NCBI RefSeq assembly: GCF_002803605.1
Contig: NZ_PHRG01000001.1
Location: 570,819 to 634,818 of the forward strand
DNA: 64,000 bases
Direction: 5' to 3'
DNA from: Acinetobacter pseudolwoffii
Lineage (GTDB): Bacteria > Pseudomonadota > Gammaproteobacteria > Pseudomonadales > Moraxellaceae
Shown: piece by piece, positions 17,260-27,969 of the stretch
Layout of the letters: each line of letters begins with the position of its first letter
Position numbering within the stretch: the stretch's first letter is position 1
The notes under the pieces: model-generated
Database searches by the model: none
What the model saw: the letters and a program-made list of their open reading frames with translations, nothing else
What the model was told of the DNA's origin: nothing
Position numbers and translations under genes: made by a program

Positions 17260-18020
17260 CGTGCTTGCGCTTCCATTGGTTGCAGTTCATTCAAAGCTTC
17301 TTTCAACACTGCTTTCAAGCTGTTCATGACATGATCCGGATTTAAATGAGCGCCCTCACCTTCATCCACCACATATTCTACAATGCCCATTTTCTGCAAT
17401 TTTTCTGCAGTCAGCGCCAAGGCTTCACTGGCCTGTTCGGCTTTTTCGGCAGTTTTCCAAAGAATCGATGCACAGCCTTCAGGTGAAATCACTGAATAGA
17501 TACTGTGAGACAGCATCACCACACGGTCTGCCACACCAATACCCAGTGCGCCACCTGAACCGCCTTCACCGAGTACAGTTGCAATCACCGGTACTTTCAA
17601 ATTGGAAAGCTGCGCCAGACTGGTGGCAATGGCTTCAGCCTGACCACGTTCTTCTGCACCAACTCCCGGATAAGCACCCATGGTATCAATAAAGGTGAAG
17701 ACTGGCAGATTAAAACGTTCAGCCATATCTAACAGACGCTGCGCCTTACGATAACCCTCAGGGTTACTCATGCCAAAATTATGCTGTAATTTTTCACGGG
17801 TACTACGACCACGATGCTGACCGACGATCATCACCGGTTGACCATCAAAACGAGCCAGACCACCGATCATCGCACCATCATCACCATATAGGCGGTCACC
17901 ATGTAAAGCATCAAATTCAGTGAATATTTCACCCACATAGTCCAGAAATTGTGGACGTTCCGGATGACGTGCAATCTGCACTGTCGCCCATGCTTTTGAT
18001 GGAGTCGCTTTATTTTTCAT
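17196..18020 (-). CDS. accA: Acetyl-CoA carboxylase carboxyltransferase subunit alpha
   Basis: A 274-residue subunit of the carboxyltransferase that, with AccD, transfers carboxyl from biotin to acetyl-CoA to make malonyl-CoA for fatty acid synthesis. Conserved blocks are visible: [64 protein letters not shown] and [10 protein letters not shown]. It lacks the ~45-residue N-terminal helix region of the 319-residue E. coli protein; such a shorter form is usual in Acinetobacter. It starts 30 bases after ppx and overlaps tilS by 64 bases. Confidence 0.95.
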   Translation of the reverse strand: MKNKATPSKAWATVQIARHPERPQFLDYVGEIFTEFDALHGDRLYGDDGAMIGGLARFDGQPVMIVGQHRGRSTREKLQHNFGMSNPEGYRKAQRLLDMAERFNLPVFTFIDTMGAYPGVGAEERGQAEAIATSLAQLSNLKVPVIATVLGEGGSGGALGIGVADRVVMLSHSIYSVISPEGCASILWKTAEKAEQASEALALTAEKLQKMGIVEYVVDEGEGAHLNPDHVMNSLKAVLKEALNELQPMEAQARCEARYQRLMKFGSDNLGLVS

Positions 18021-18050
18021 AGGTTAACCGTTTTCATCCCTATAAAGGTA

Positions 18051-19571
18051 TTAATTAACAAACTGTTCGGATTGAATCGAGAGTTCAATCTCCCAATTTT
18101 TAAATTGCTGCTGTTCATCATGCAGTTCAGCCACCAGCAATGGCCATTGTTTGGCATCACCAGACACGCTGAGCTGCCATTGTTGCGCATTTTCAACCTT
18201 AAGTTCAATGGCAGGAAGCATCTCATCACTACGACTGTGATTGACCAAAACCGACAGACGAAGCAGCAAACATAACCATAAAAGTTTCGATCCACCGACT
18301 TTCATCACATCATGCTTGGCATCAACGCGCAATTTGCGGCGATGGTGTGCGACCAAATGTGACAAATGATTTTGGTCGACTTGTGAGAAACCGGCAATAT
18401 CCGAGTGTTGTAATAAATAGGCACCATGACGATGATAACCACTATGGCTGATCGCCAAACCAATCTCATGCAGATAGGCAGCACGACGTAACAGATCGCT
18501 ATCCTCTATCGTCAGGCCCAGTTCATGTTCCACGTCATTAAACAGTTTTTGTGCAGTCTGGACCACACGCTCGGCCTGTTTGGCATCGGCATTATAACGA
18601 CCAATCAGGGCATGTACGGAACGATCACGGATATCTTCATGCTTGAAACGGCCAAGCAAGTCATACATCACGCCTTCACGCAGCGCACCATCCGAATAAA
18701 CCAGATGATTAATTCCGAGCACATCAAACACAGCATAGAGAATGGCAATCCCAGCCGGCAATACCGCGCGGCGGTCTTCTTTGAGACCTTCGAATTCCAT
18801 ATCCGAGACATATTTATATTTGAGCAGTTTGTCTTTGAGTTTTTCCAGGCCTTCACGGGTGAGCTGTTCTTTGTCATTGCTCCAGCCCATATTGATACAA
18901 ATCTGACGACAGGCCTTGATCGTGCCACTGGAACCGACCACCGCATCCCAGCCGGCTTCTTTATAGGTATTGGCAATTCCGGAGATTTCTTTACGCGCCG
19001 CAGTAACCGCTTTATCAAAAGCTTTGGCACTGATCTCACCATCCTGAAAATAAGCCTTGGTAAAGGCGACACAGCCCATCTGCACCGATTCAGTATGAAT
19101 CGGCTCGAACTCTTCACCAATAATCAGCTCAGTCGAACCGCCACCGATGTCAACCACCAGACGACGACCACTGTTGGCCATGGTATGCGAAACCCCGAGA
19201 TAAATCAGACGGGCTTCTTCACGGCCGGCAATAATTTCGATTGGCTTGGGTAGAATTTCTGCAGCTTTTTGAATAAATTCATGCCCATTTTTGGCTTGAC
19301 GCAAGGCATTGGTCGCCACAATCCGTAAACGATTTGGCTGAACTGCACCTAAACGTCCGACAAAACGTGCCAGACAGGCCAAACCCCGTTGCTGTGCAGC
19401 TTCGGTTAAATTTTTATTTTCATCGAGTCCGGCGGCAAGCTGAACTTTTTCTGACATTGATGCCACTTTTTTAACTTCGCCATGATCTACACGTGCGATG
19501 GCCAAATGAAAGCTATTTGATCCCATATCGATGGCGGCAAGTAATTCTTCATCAATCAAAAAGTCAGACAT
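18051..19571 (-). CDS. ppx: Exopolyphosphatase (Ppx/GppA family)
   Basis: A 506-residue enzyme of the ASKHA superfamily that releases phosphate from polyphosphate and may act on pppGpp. The phosphate-1 motif AIDMGSNSFHLAIARV is near the N-terminus and the second phosphate motif VDIGGGSTELIIGEE is at ~140. A C-terminal HD-like helical domain (~315-506) includes the LHEIGLAISHSGYHRHGAYL segment. Length matches Ppx (513 in E. coli). No ppk gene lies beside it. It leads the ppx-accA-tilS-proC-yggT run and diverges from trxA. Confidence 0.93.
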   Translation of the reverse strand: MSDFLIDEELLAAIDMGSNSFHLAIARVDHGEVKKVASMSEKVQLAAGLDENKNLTEAAQQRGLACLARFVGRLGAVQPNRLRIVATNALRQAKNGHEFIQKAAEILPKPIEIIAGREEARLIYLGVSHTMANSGRRLVVDIGGGSTELIIGEEFEPIHTESVQMGCVAFTKAYFQDGEISAKAFDKAVTAARKEISGIANTYKEAGWDAVVGSSGTIKACRQICINMGWSNDKEQLTREGLEKLKDKLLKYKYVSDMEFEGLKEDRRAVLPAGIAILYAVFDVLGINHLVYSDGALREGVMYDLLGRFKHEDIRDRSVHALIGRYNADAKQAERVVQTAQKLFNDVEHELGLTIEDSDLLRRAAYLHEIGLAISHSGYHRHGAYLLQHSDIAGFSQVDQNHLSHLVAHHRRKLRVDAKHDVMKVGGSKLLWLCLLLRLSVLVNHSRSDEMLPAIELKVENAQQWQLSVSGDAKQWPLLVAELHDEQQQFKNWEIELSIQSEQFVN

Positions 19572-19830
19572 TCCGGAAATAAACCTTTAACGAATTGTGC
19601 TTAGAGTAATTCACATGCATGCAATTTAAAAGCCATTTGTAGCGACAATTTGATGCATGATTCTTTTTATATCGGGAACAATAGTAGGACACGATCATCA
19701 CTATCGTGATCATCCATTAGACAAAATAACATTAAGCATTGAAAATTTACAGATTCCCCTACATTGTTAAAGATGGCTATGTAATACTAATAATTAGTTA
19801 TCTTTAAAATATTAATCTGGAGCACATTCC

Positions 19831-20157
19831 ATGTCTGGCAACATCGTAAACACTACTGACGCAAACTTCGAAGCAGACGTTCTTCAATCAGACGTACCTG
19901 TACTGGTCGACTTCTGGGCGGGCTGGTGTGCACCATGTAAAGCAATTGCACCCGTACTAGAAGTGCTTGCTGATGAATACCAGGGCAAAGTTAAAATCGT
20001 GAAAGTTGACGTAACTTCTTGCGAACAAACTGCCGTAAATTTCAACATCCGTAATATCCCGGCTTTGTTGATGTTCAAAAATGGTGAAGTTGTTGCAACT
20101 CAAGTGGGTGCTGCGCCAAAATCTAAACTGACTGCGTTTATTGATGACAATATCTAA
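19831..20157 (+). CDS. trxA: Thioredoxin
   Basis: A 108-residue cytosolic thioredoxin, a general disulfide reductase recycled by thioredoxin reductase. The fold is complete with DFWAGWCAPCKAIAPVLEVL, the cis-Pro loop NIRNIPALLMF and the Gly-rich end. The active site reads Cys33-Ala-Pro-Cys36 rather than the usual CGPC, a substitution that could shift redox potential slightly. Shine-Dalgarno GGAG is 9 bases before the ATG. A terminator follows, so it is monocistronic; it diverges from ppx. Confidence 0.96.
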   Translation: MSGNIVNTTDANFEADVLQSDVPVLVDFWAGWCAPCKAIAPVLEVLADEYQGKVKIVKVDVTSCEQTAVNFNIRNIPALLMFKNGEVVATQVGAAPKSKLTAFIDDNI

Positions 20158-20173
20158 GCCCAGCATTTTCAGT

Positions 20174-20207
20174 AAAAAATACGCGACTGACAATCGCGTA
20201 TTTTTTT
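20174..20207 (+). terminator. Terminator of trxA
   Basis: AATACGCGA and TCGCGTATT form a 9-bp stem with a 7-base loop, followed by a T-run of 7. Confidence 0.88.
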
Positions 20208-20479
20208 CGGCTATAAATTGACAAAGCCGACATTTTCTCTTATATTTGCTACTCAAGAGATAAAGGATCTTAAATCCTGCCAATTTCTTACAAGACACAT
20301 TACATAAGATGCCGCTCGGCAATAGAAATTGTTTTTCACATTTTTCTTTGAAACACTCAAACAGATCTCTGAATTGTTCTTTTGCAAATTCAATTGCTTT
20401 CGTTTGAATGCTTGTATGCGGCCGAGTGTTACTCCCTTTCTAACCTGTACCTCAGAACTTTGATTCTATCTGACCACCT
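20208..20479 (+). promoter_or_regulatory. rho upstream region and leader
   Basis: These 272 bases hold no gene. The final ~60 bases before the rho ATG are C- and T-rich and poor in G, the composition of a Rho-loading (rut) site. There is no good Shine-Dalgarno before the start. In E. coli rho is repressed by its own product through early termination in the leader; the composition would suit that here, but this is inference. Confidence 0.35.
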
Positions 20480-21748
20480 ATGAATTTAACCGAACTCAAG
20501 AAAAAACCGATTGGCGAACTCATCAAGATTGCCGAGTTTATGGGCCTTGAAGGTATGGCTCGTAACCGTAAGCAAGACATTATTTTTGCCATCTTAAAAC
20601 GTCATGCAATGAATGGCGAAGAGATTTTTGGTGATGGCGTTCTAGAAATTTTGTCAGATGGTTTTGGCTTTTTACGCTCAGCCGCAGGTTCTTATTTAGC
20701 AGGCCCTGACGATATCTATGTCAGTCCTTCTCAAATTCGTCGTTTTAACCTACGTACTGGCGACACCATTACTGGCACTATTCGTCCACCAAAAGAAGGC
20801 GAACGTTATTTTGCCTTACTTAAAGTTAATCAGATTAACTACGACACCCCTGAAAATTCACGTAATAAAATCTTATTCGAAAACTTGACCCCATTGTTCC
20901 CGACTGAACAGCTGGTGATGGAACTCGGTAATGGTACCACTGAAGATTTAACCACACGTGTGATCGACTTGGTGGCACCGATTGGTAAAGGTCAACGTTC
21001 AATCATTGTGGCACCGCCAAAAGCCGGTAAAACCATGTTGCTGCAAAGTATTGCGCAATCGATTGTTCGTAATAACCCAGAAGCTATTCTGATTGTTCTT
21101 CTCATTGATGAACGTCCAGAAGAAGTCACCGAAATGGAACGTACCGTTCGCGGTGAAGTGGTTGCGTCGACCTTTGATGAATCACCAGCACGTCATGTTC
21201 AAGTCGCTGAAATGGTAATTGAAAAAGCCAAACGTCTGGTTGAGCACAAAAAAGATGTGGTGATTCTACTGGATTCGATTACCCGTCTGGCACGTGCGTA
21301 TAACACGGTGATTCCTTCATCAGGCAAGGTTTTGACCGGTGGTGTAGATGCGCATGCATTAGAACGTCCTAAACGTTTCTTCGGTGCTGCACGTAATATT
21401 GAAGAAGGTGGTTCACTCACCATTATCTCTACTGCCCTGATTGAAACAGGCAGCAAGATGGATGAAGTGATCTACGAAGAATTCAAAGGTACAGGCAACC
21501 AGGAAATTACTCTGGATCGCCGTATTGCTGAAAAACGTGTCTTCCCTGCGATGAATATCAAGAAATCTGGTACTCGCCGTGAAGAACGCCTGATGTCAGA
21601 AGACAATCTGCGCAAAGTCTGGATTCTGCGTAAGCTGCTGCATACTCAAGATGAATTGGCAGCGATGGAGTTCTTACTGGATCGTATGAAAGAAACCAAG
21701 ACCAATGATGATTTCTTTGATCAGATGAAACGCAAAGCTTCAAATTAA
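20480..21748 (+). CDS. rho: Transcription termination factor Rho
   Basis: A 422-residue hexameric RNA helicase that ends transcription of untranslated RNA. The N-terminal helical domain ([19 protein letters not shown]), the cold-shock-like RNA-binding fold (GFGFLRS...[16 protein letters not shown]), the Walker A loop [12 protein letters not shown] (~177-188), Walker [16 protein letters not shown] and the secondary RNA-binding region near [20 protein letters not shown] are all intact. Length matches the family (419 in E. coli). It follows trxA, as in many gammaproteobacteria. A hairpin terminator lies just downstream. Confidence 0.97.
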   Translation: MNLTELKKKPIGELIKIAEFMGLEGMARNRKQDIIFAILKRHAMNGEEIFGDGVLEILSDGFGFLRSAAGSYLAGPDDIYVSPSQIRRFNLRTGDTITGTIRPPKEGERYFALLKVNQINYDTPENSRNKILFENLTPLFPTEQLVMELGNGTTEDLTTRVIDLVAPIGKGQRSIIVAPPKAGKTMLLQSIAQSIVRNNPEAILIVLLIDERPEEVTEMERTVRGEVVASTFDESPARHVQVAEMVIEKAKRLVEHKKDVVILLDSITRLARAYNTVIPSSGKVLTGGVDAHALERPKRFFGAARNIEEGGSLTIISTALIETGSKMDEVIYEEFKGTGNQEITLDRRIAEKRVFPAMNIKKSGTRREERLMSEDNLRKVWILRKLLHTQDELAAMEFLLDRMKETKTNDDFFDQMKRKASN

Positions 21749-21760
21749 AATTTCAAATGA

Positions 21761-21787
21761 AAGGTCACCTAAGCGGTGGCCTTTTTT
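21761..21787 (+). terminator. Terminator of rho
   Basis: AAGGTCACC pairs with GGTGGCCTT (one G-U), with a 5-base loop and a following T-run. Confidence 0.85.
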
Positions 21788-22149
21788 AGGTTGACATAAA
21801 TTACAGAATGAAACAATCAAGCCTGATTTATGTAAACTTATTTTTAAGTTTTTGATTAATAAAATATTCAGATTAAAAATTGTATAACTTTTAAGTGTTT
21901 AACAAGCCTTTCTCCAATCTAAATGTTTCATTCCATTGTTATTTTCTGTTAAAAACTTCTTATTTTTTATCGTTTTTCCGTACTTTTTTGATCATTGCCA
22001 GTAGCAATTAAAAATGCGCAGTGATAGCATATTTGCAGACCAGTTAGACTGCTCCTGCGTTGTTAGTCCCTAACACAATTAGGAACAATAAAAGCACTTA
22101 ACAGACTAACTTTGGTTTTTTTTAATCTCAATTTTTAGAGAGTGATGCC
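21788..22149 (+). promoter_or_regulatory. Long AT-rich upstream region of the Ala-rich lipoprotein gene
   Basis: There is no gene in these 362 bases. They are strongly AT-rich to about 22010, then hold a hairpin-capable segment (GTCCCTAA at 22066-22073 against TTAGGAAC at 22079-22086, one mismatch). A GAGAG ribosome site lies before the ATG at 22150. I could not place a convincing -35/-10 pair. A long leader is likely. Confidence 0.35.
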
Positions 22150-22437
22150 ATGTTATTCAAAAAAATCGCTATTGCTGCTGCAGTTGCTACTACTTTAGCT
22201 TTCGTTGGTTGTGCTAAAAAAGCTGACGACGCTGCTGCTGACGCTAACCAAGCTGCTTCTGAAGCTGTAGAAGCTGCTTCTGAAGCTGAAGCTGCTGCTG
22301 ACGCTGCTGCTGTAGAAGCTACTGACGTTGAAGTTGCTGCTGAAGTTGACGCTGCATCTGAAGCTGAAGCTGCTGCTGCAGTTGCTACTGAAGCTGCTGC
22401 TGACGCTACTGCTGCTTCTGAAGCTGCTGCTCAATAA
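22150..22437 (+). CDS. Alanine-rich low-complexity lipoprotein
   Basis: A 95-residue protein. The signal peptide ends AFVGC, so Cys21 should be lipidated; Phe at -3 is a slightly unusual lipobox. About half of the 75 mature residues are Ala, spaced with Glu, Asp, Ser and Thr in units such as AASEAEAAADAA. This predicts one long acidic helix, comparable in style (not in sequence) with Lpp-like periplasmic spacers. Most Ala codons are GCT, so the DNA is a near-microsatellite. Strong terminator, own ribosome site and long leader suggest a well-expressed single gene. Function unknown; an envelope role is inference. Confidence 0.85.
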   Translation: MLFKKIAIAAAVATTLAFVGCAKKADDAAADANQAASEAVEAASEAEAAADAAAVEATDVEVAAEVDAASEAEAAAAVATEAAADATAASEAAAQ

Positions 22438-22457
22438 TCTTTTAGATTATTCAGTAC

Positions 22458-22488
22458 AAAAAAAGAGAGCCTTTGGCTCTCTTTTTTT
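22458..22488 (+). terminator. Terminator of the Ala-rich lipoprotein gene
   Basis: AAAAAGAGAGCC pairs with GGCTCTCTTTTT around a short TTT loop, with a long T-run. Confidence 0.9.
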
Positions 22489-22530
22489 ATTTTAAAAACT
22501 GAAATTTAAAAATATTAGATTTCAGCTTTT

Positions 22531-22554
22531 AAAAAAGCAGATCAGTTGATCTGC
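22531..22554 (-). terminator. Terminator overlapping the ihfA stop codon
   Basis: On the minus strand GCAGATCA and TGATCTGC form an 8-bp stem (22537-22554) followed by six T. The ihfA stop codon (22542-22544) is inside the stem. Confidence 0.8.
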
Positions 22555-22838
22555 TCATTTCCCACACGTTGACGGAACTTCTGTCCCGCACGGAAGGTTA
22601 CTACACGGCGTGCAGAAATCGGAATCTCTTCACCCGTTTTCGGGTTACGGCCTGGACGTTGACGCTTGTCACGCAACTCGAAGTTACCAAAACCCGAAAG
22701 TTTTACTTGCTCGCCTGAGATGAGCGCCTGGCTAATCTCATCGAAGAACAACTCAACCATTTGTTTTGCTTCACGACGGTTTAAACTCGTGAGCTCACTT
22801 AAATGATCAGCCATTTCTGCTTTAGTTAGTGCTGTCAT
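22542..22838 (-). CDS. ihfA: Integration host factor subunit alpha
   Basis: A 98-residue HU/IHF-family DNA-bending protein that pairs with IhfB at specific sites. It shows [11 protein letters not shown] at the start, the conserved [40 protein letters not shown] arm region (here split: [20 protein letters not shown], then [20 protein letters not shown]), and a slightly short C-terminal tail. Its start overlaps the pheT stop by 4 bases (ATGA type), so it is translationally coupled, as in the enteric pheST-ihfA order. A terminator overlaps its end. Confidence 0.95.
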   Translation of the reverse strand: MTALTKAEMADHLSELTSLNRREAKQMVELFFDEISQALISGEQVKLSGFGNFELRDKRQRPGRNPKTGEEIPISARRVVTFRAGQKFRQRVGNEQIN

Positions 22839-25216
22839 GAAGCCCTCAATGTCGCTTGGTAAGTGTTTTCTAACACTTGAAGGATATTATCCATACCTGA
22901 TTTAATTTCAGCATCTTCCAGTGTACGGCTTGGATGCTGCCAGAGAAGTGCAAATGCCAGTGAGCGTTTCCCTTCTTCTACTCCTTGTCCAGTGTACACA
23001 TCGAACAACCAAGTTGAGTCTAAAAGCTCTCCGCCTGTTTTTTCGATAAGTCCCTGAATTTCGCTAACATTAATCTTATCACTAATTAAAAGCGCAATAT
23101 CACGTCGAACCGATGGAAAACGTGATAATTCTGTAAAATTAGATACATAAGTTTGCAAAACAGCCGCTTGATCCAATTCTGCCACCCATGTGGTTGCCAG
23201 ATCAAGTTCGTCTTCAAGTGATGGATGTAAACGCCCCAAGTAACCAATTGATTGACCATTCACGAGAATTTCTGCGGATTGCCCTGGATGCAACCAGCTA
23301 CGCTCTGAACGCACATATTCTACTTTGACACGACCAGCAGCCAGAATTTCCTCCACATCACCTTTAAAGTCAAAGAAGTCCATTGCAGCGGGTTTCGCAT
23401 GCCAAGACTCAGCATGACGTGAACCAGTCGCAATCAATGCAAAAGTTGGAATCTGTTTTAAATCGTGGATGCTGCTGGCTTCCTGATAGTCGAAACGCAG
23501 ACCGAGCTCAAAGAAACGTACACGGCTTTGCTGGCGGTTGACATTGTACTGAACACAAGGAATCAGGCTAGACAGCAAGGTTGAACGCATCACAGCCAAA
23601 TCACTTGAAATTGGATTGGCTAATGCTAATGGATTCACACTGGAATTAAGTTGCTTTTCAAGTTTTAGGTCTGCGAAGCTAAAGCTGATCGCTTCTTGGT
23701 AACCCAAAGTCACCGCGGTTTGACGAAGTTGGCCCAATTCGAATTGATCTTGGTATTTAGCCAGCTTCACATCAATTACAGGCAAACTGATTTGAATATT
23801 GTCATAACCGTGAATACGTGCCACTTCTTCAATCAAGTCTTGGTAAATCACCATATCATAACGATGTGATGGTGGCACTATGGACCACTCACCTTCTGCT
23901 TTTACTGTAACTTCACAACCTAAACGGGTCAAAGCATCAGTAATGAAAGCTGAGTCAACACTATAACCTAGCAGTTGATCGACTTGGGCTTGATTCAACT
24001 CAATTGCATCGCGTGTTGGCAATAGGGCTGCATTTTCGGCAACTGTAATTGGCCCGAACTCACCGCCGGCAAGTTCCGCAATCAATTGTGATGCGCGGTG
24101 CATAGCGATTAATGGCAATTCAAAATCGACACCACGTTCATAACGCTGAGAAGCATCGGTATGCAAGCCAAAGCTACGTGCACGACCGGCAATATGCAGT
24201 GGCGCGAAGAATGCAGATTCCAGGAAAATTTCAGTGGTTGTATCGCTGACTGCTGAAGACAAGCCGCCCATAATACCGGCAATGGCCAATGCTTTCTCAT
24301 CATCTGCAATCACCATCACTTTTTCGTTGAGTTCAACTTCTTGTTCATTGAGCAAAACTAACTTTTCAGCTTCCGTCGCTTGACGTACATGTACCGCACC
24401 TTGAACTTTACCGCCATCAAATGCGTGTAGCGGTTGACCAAGCTCGATTAATACATAGTTGGTAATATCGACCAGAATACTGTGCTGACGAATACCTGAA
24501 CGTGCTAATGCGCGTTCCATCCATACAGGAGTCGCTGCCTTGGTATTGACGTTTTTGATCACACGACCTAAGTAACGTGGACAGCCTTCAGTGCTGACTA
24601 CAACCTGCTTTTCATCAGCAATGGTTGCAGTCACTTTTTTAATTTCAGGCGCAGTCACTGGCAATTGGTTAATCACACCAATTTCACGTGCGATCCCGCG
24701 AATGCTGAAACAGTCACCACGGTTCGGCGTGATACTGATGTCAATCACATTGTCATCAAGATCCAGATATTCACGAATGTTGACACCCACAGCTGCGTCG
24801 TCTGGTAGCTCTAACAGACCGTCAATTTTATCTTCGAGATCAATCTCAGAAGCGCCGCACAGCATCCCTTGAGACTCAATACCACGTAGCTTGCCTTTCT
24901 TGATTTTGAAATCACCCGGCAATACCGCACCAATGGTTGCTACAGGCGCTTTCATGCCTACACGTACGTTTGGCGCGCCACAGACGATTTGTAATGGCTC
25001 AGCTGTACCGATATTCACAGTGGTCACACGTAAACGGTCTGCATCTGGATGTTGTTCTACTGTCAGAACTTCACCAACCACTACGCCTGTAAATGCTTTT
25101 GCTGCAGGTGCAAGTTCATCGACTTCAAGACCCAACATGGTCAATTGATCAGAAAGTTTGTCGCTATCGATGGCTGGGTTGACCCATGTGCGTAGCCAAT
25201 TTTCGCTAATTTTCAT
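22835..25216 (-). CDS. pheT: Phenylalanyl-tRNA synthetase beta subunit
   Basis: A 793-residue beta subunit (E. coli 795). It carries the N-terminal EMAP-like tRNA-binding domain (~40-150, with [20 protein letters not shown] and [12 protein letters not shown]), the B3/B4 editing domain, the B5 domain, the catalytic-like core, and the C-terminal anticodon-binding domain ([12 protein letters not shown]). It forms an alpha2-beta2 enzyme with PheS. It overlaps ihfA by 4 bases. The gap to pheS is 136 bases and holds a palindromic repeat, unusual inside this operon. Confidence 0.96.
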   Translation of the reverse strand: MKISENWLRTWVNPAIDSDKLSDQLTMLGLEVDELAPAAKAFTGVVVGEVLTVEQHPDADRLRVTTVNIGTAEPLQIVCGAPNVRVGMKAPVATIGAVLPGDFKIKKGKLRGIESQGMLCGASEIDLEDKIDGLLELPDDAAVGVNIREYLDLDDNVIDISITPNRGDCFSIRGIAREIGVINQLPVTAPEIKKVTATIADEKQVVVSTEGCPRYLGRVIKNVNTKAATPVWMERALARSGIRQHSILVDITNYVLIELGQPLHAFDGGKVQGAVHVRQATEAEKLVLLNEQEVELNEKVMVIADDEKALAIAGIMGGLSSAVSDTTTEIFLESAFFAPLHIAGRARSFGLHTDASQRYERGVDFELPLIAMHRASQLIAELAGGEFGPITVAENAALLPTRDAIELNQAQVDQLLGYSVDSAFITDALTRLGCEVTVKAEGEWSIVPPSHRYDMVIYQDLIEEVARIHGYDNIQISLPVIDVKLAKYQDQFELGQLRQTAVTLGYQEAISFSFADLKLEKQLNSSVNPLALANPISSDLAVMRSTLLSSLIPCVQYNVNRQQSRVRFFELGLRFDYQEASSIHDLKQIPTFALIATGSRHAESWHAKPAAMDFFDFKGDVEEILAAGRVKVEYVRSERSWLHPGQSAEILVNGQSIGYLGRLHPSLEDELDLATTWVAELDQAAVLQTYVSNFTELSRFPSVRRDIALLISDKINVSEIQGLIEKTGGELLDSTWLFDVYTGQGVEEGKRSLAFALLWQHPSRTLEDAEIKSGMDNILQVLENTYQATLRAS

Positions 25217-25246
25217 TGATATAAAACCTGTAATTCAAATCTCTAG

Positions 25247-25342
25247 AATCCCCCTCTGACTCCCCCTTTTCTAAGGGGGAGAACCCCATTTATTTCGTGG
25301 AGTCCCTCTCCTTTCTTAAAGGAGAGGTTAGGAGAGGATTAA
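25247..25342. repeat. Palindromic repeat copy c inside the pheS-pheT gap
   Basis: Two hairpins fill most of the pheS-pheT gap: TCCCCCTT with AAGGGGGA (25261-25280), and CTCTCCTTT with AAAGGAGAG (25306-25326), followed by GTTAGGAGAGGATTAAAT. The second is nearly identical to the copy at 8.5 kb. Unlike the other copies it lies between codirectional, normally tightly coupled genes. Confidence 0.6.
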
Positions 25343-25352
25343 ATAAAAAGTT

Positions 25353-26354
<1,002 letters not shown>

Positions 26355-26491
26355 TTAAAAAATATTTTAAAACCCCACATTCTAACAGTTTTTAGACACT
26401 TTGATGAAGATACGTTTTAAGGAAAATTAGATTGGCATGATTAAATATAAAAAGTATAAGATAAACACAATATCAATCAGATCAAATCACT

Positions 26492-27514
26492 ATGGCACTC
26501 GATCAAATTTGGAAACAGCAGCTGACCTTGGTCACTTATGGCAATGAGTATCTGACTCAGGACCTGAGTTTCAATCGTTGGATTCAACATTCCATTTTTA
26601 ATCAGCATCAGTTTGCCTTCCGGGATCTGATGTCACAGCACCTATTGGCCCAGCATTTTCAGATTTGGCTGGAAGGACTGAAAAAACAAGGGGTTCGCCG
26701 ACTGAGCTTGCATCGCTCGGATTTACTGGTTGATGAAAAAAATCCGAATGCCAATGTCGAGCTGCTACCTCTGGCGCATTTTATCGTCAGCCATGGTGCC
26801 AAAGCCAAAACTGCCTGGATTATTGGCAAAGAATTGCCGGAATGGTATAGCGCGGACAATGATTACGAAGCGCCTAAATCGCAGCAGTCCCCTTTACGTC
26901 ATGAAACATTCTGGTGTTATGAGCTGAATCCCAAACTGGCCAAGCGTATTGACACAGATCTGGAAGCACCGAACTGGGATGATATCCAGGCTTATACCAA
27001 TTATGAGTTATTTGAAAGCAGCCTAGCTCAAGATTTTATAGAACCGGCATATACCAATCTTCCATACTACGGCACGATACCTGCAATTCAGGCAGATACA
27101 GAAAGTCATTTGGCCCTGATTCCAACCGACTATTCAGCTGATTATGCGCATCAGACTTTATACCGGCTAGATGCCTTAAATGAGTTTATTCAAACTAAAA
27201 TTCAACATCCCTATACGTCAGATGGTGAAGTCCTGAGCCCAGATCAGCAGCTCAATTTACGCCACTTTTCACAAAAAATTGATGATTTAAGTGCCAAATT
27301 CATCAGCAAAGTTGCCAACCACTATAAAACTGCACAGCTCACCCCAAAAGTTGCGCCTGACCCATTTGTGGGTATGAGTACCGAACACCGTTCGCCCAAA
27401 ATATCTAAAGCGGAAAAACCTCAAGATCCGGGCAAATCTAATTCTGCAAATGTACTGACCTTGATTGTGATTACCGTGATTATCTGTCTGATTGGCTACT
27501 ATTTTGGTCTTTAA
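26492..27514 (+). CDS. Unknown protein with a single C-terminal membrane anchor
   Basis: A 340-residue protein I do not recognise. There is no signal peptide. Residues ~1-315 are soluble, rich in Trp/Tyr/Gln/His, with a low-complexity Pro/Lys/Ser stretch at ~285-318. A single hydrophobic helix (ANVLTLIVITVIICLIGYYFGL) forms the extreme C-terminus, so this is a candidate tail-anchored inner membrane protein with its bulk in the cytoplasm. It sits, in opposite orientation, between pheS and rplT of the translation cluster. No catalytic motif is seen; a weak hairpin (27582-27615) lies downstream. Confidence 0.75.
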   Translation: MALDQIWKQQLTLVTYGNEYLTQDLSFNRWIQHSIFNQHQFAFRDLMSQHLLAQHFQIWLEGLKKQGVRRLSLHRSDLLVDEKNPNANVELLPLAHFIVSHGAKAKTAWIIGKELPEWYSADNDYEAPKSQQSPLRHETFWCYELNPKLAKRIDTDLEAPNWDDIQAYTNYELFESSLAQDFIEPAYTNLPYYGTIPAIQADTESHLALIPTDYSADYAHQTLYRLDALNEFIQTKIQHPYTSDGEVLSPDQQLNLRHFSQKIDDLSAKFISKVANHYKTAQLTPKVAPDPFVGMSTEHRSPKISKAEKPQDPGKSNSANVLTLIVITVIICLIGYYFGL

Positions 27515-27924
27515 GATTTCAGCAAGAAAATATTAACTTCTTGGATAAAACTTAGCCGAATCCAGTTGATATATTGATATTCGACAGCAGAGATGAGCTT
27601 GAAATAATGCTGTCGGTTTTCGCGATGAGTTTTGATCATTCATCAAACAATTGAATCTCAACTCAACCAGGGTTTGATATTTTTTCGATTATTTGAATTT
27701 AACCGCAATTATTTTTTACTCAGCGCTCGAGATAATGCTCTTTTTATTGCTCAGTAAAGATGGGAATAAAAGGTTAAATTCAAGCAGATTACAGTATTAG
27801 TTTCAGCCCATTTTTCTGAAATAGTATCGGTGTCGTTATTCGCAAACTTAACTTTTTTTAGTCTGATCGATGGGCGACCATATTTCACGAAAATCGCGCA
27901 TTAGCTATTTCCCATTTTTCAGGC
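27515..27924. other. Noncoding gap between convergent genes
   Basis: About 410 bases without a supportable gene or tRNA. A hairpin with arms CGACAGCA (27582-27589) and TGCTGTCG (27608-27615), followed by GTTTT, may terminate the preceding gene. A second, imperfect dyad (ACTCAGC against GCTCAGT, one mismatch) lies around 27718-27765. The remainder is AT-rich with nothing I can name. Confidence 0.4.
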
Positions 27925-27955
27925 AAAAAAAGACCGCCAAATGGCGGTCTTTTTT
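27925..27955 (-). terminator. Terminator of rpmI-rplT
   Basis: AAAAGACCGCC and GGCGGTCTTTT form a strong stem with a short loop and T-runs on both sides. It ends the leftward ribosomal protein transcript. Confidence 0.9.
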
Positions 27956-27969
27956 CAAGTCATAAAGAC

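Noticed and set aside
18525..19253. A 242-codon open frame on the plus strand inside ppx
   Set aside because: It lies fully antisense to a complete, conserved Ppx. The translated sequence has no recognisable domain and no upstream signals.
22195..22434. A serine-rich open frame on the minus strand opposite the Ala-rich lipoprotein
   Set aside because: It is the complement of GCT/GAA repeats, which read as Ser and Phe codons. There is no ribosome site, and the plus-strand frame has a signal peptide and lipobox.
22150..22437. Possible CRISPR-like or tandem repeat array
   Set aside because: The repetition is only codon-level Ala/Glu bias inside one open frame. There is no fixed repeat length and no spacers.
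27515..27969. Possible tRNA or small RNA gene in the gap before rplT
   Set aside because: No cloverleaf, CCA end or T-loop motif was found on either strand. Only weak hairpins and the rplT terminator are present. A small RNA cannot be excluded but has no positive support.
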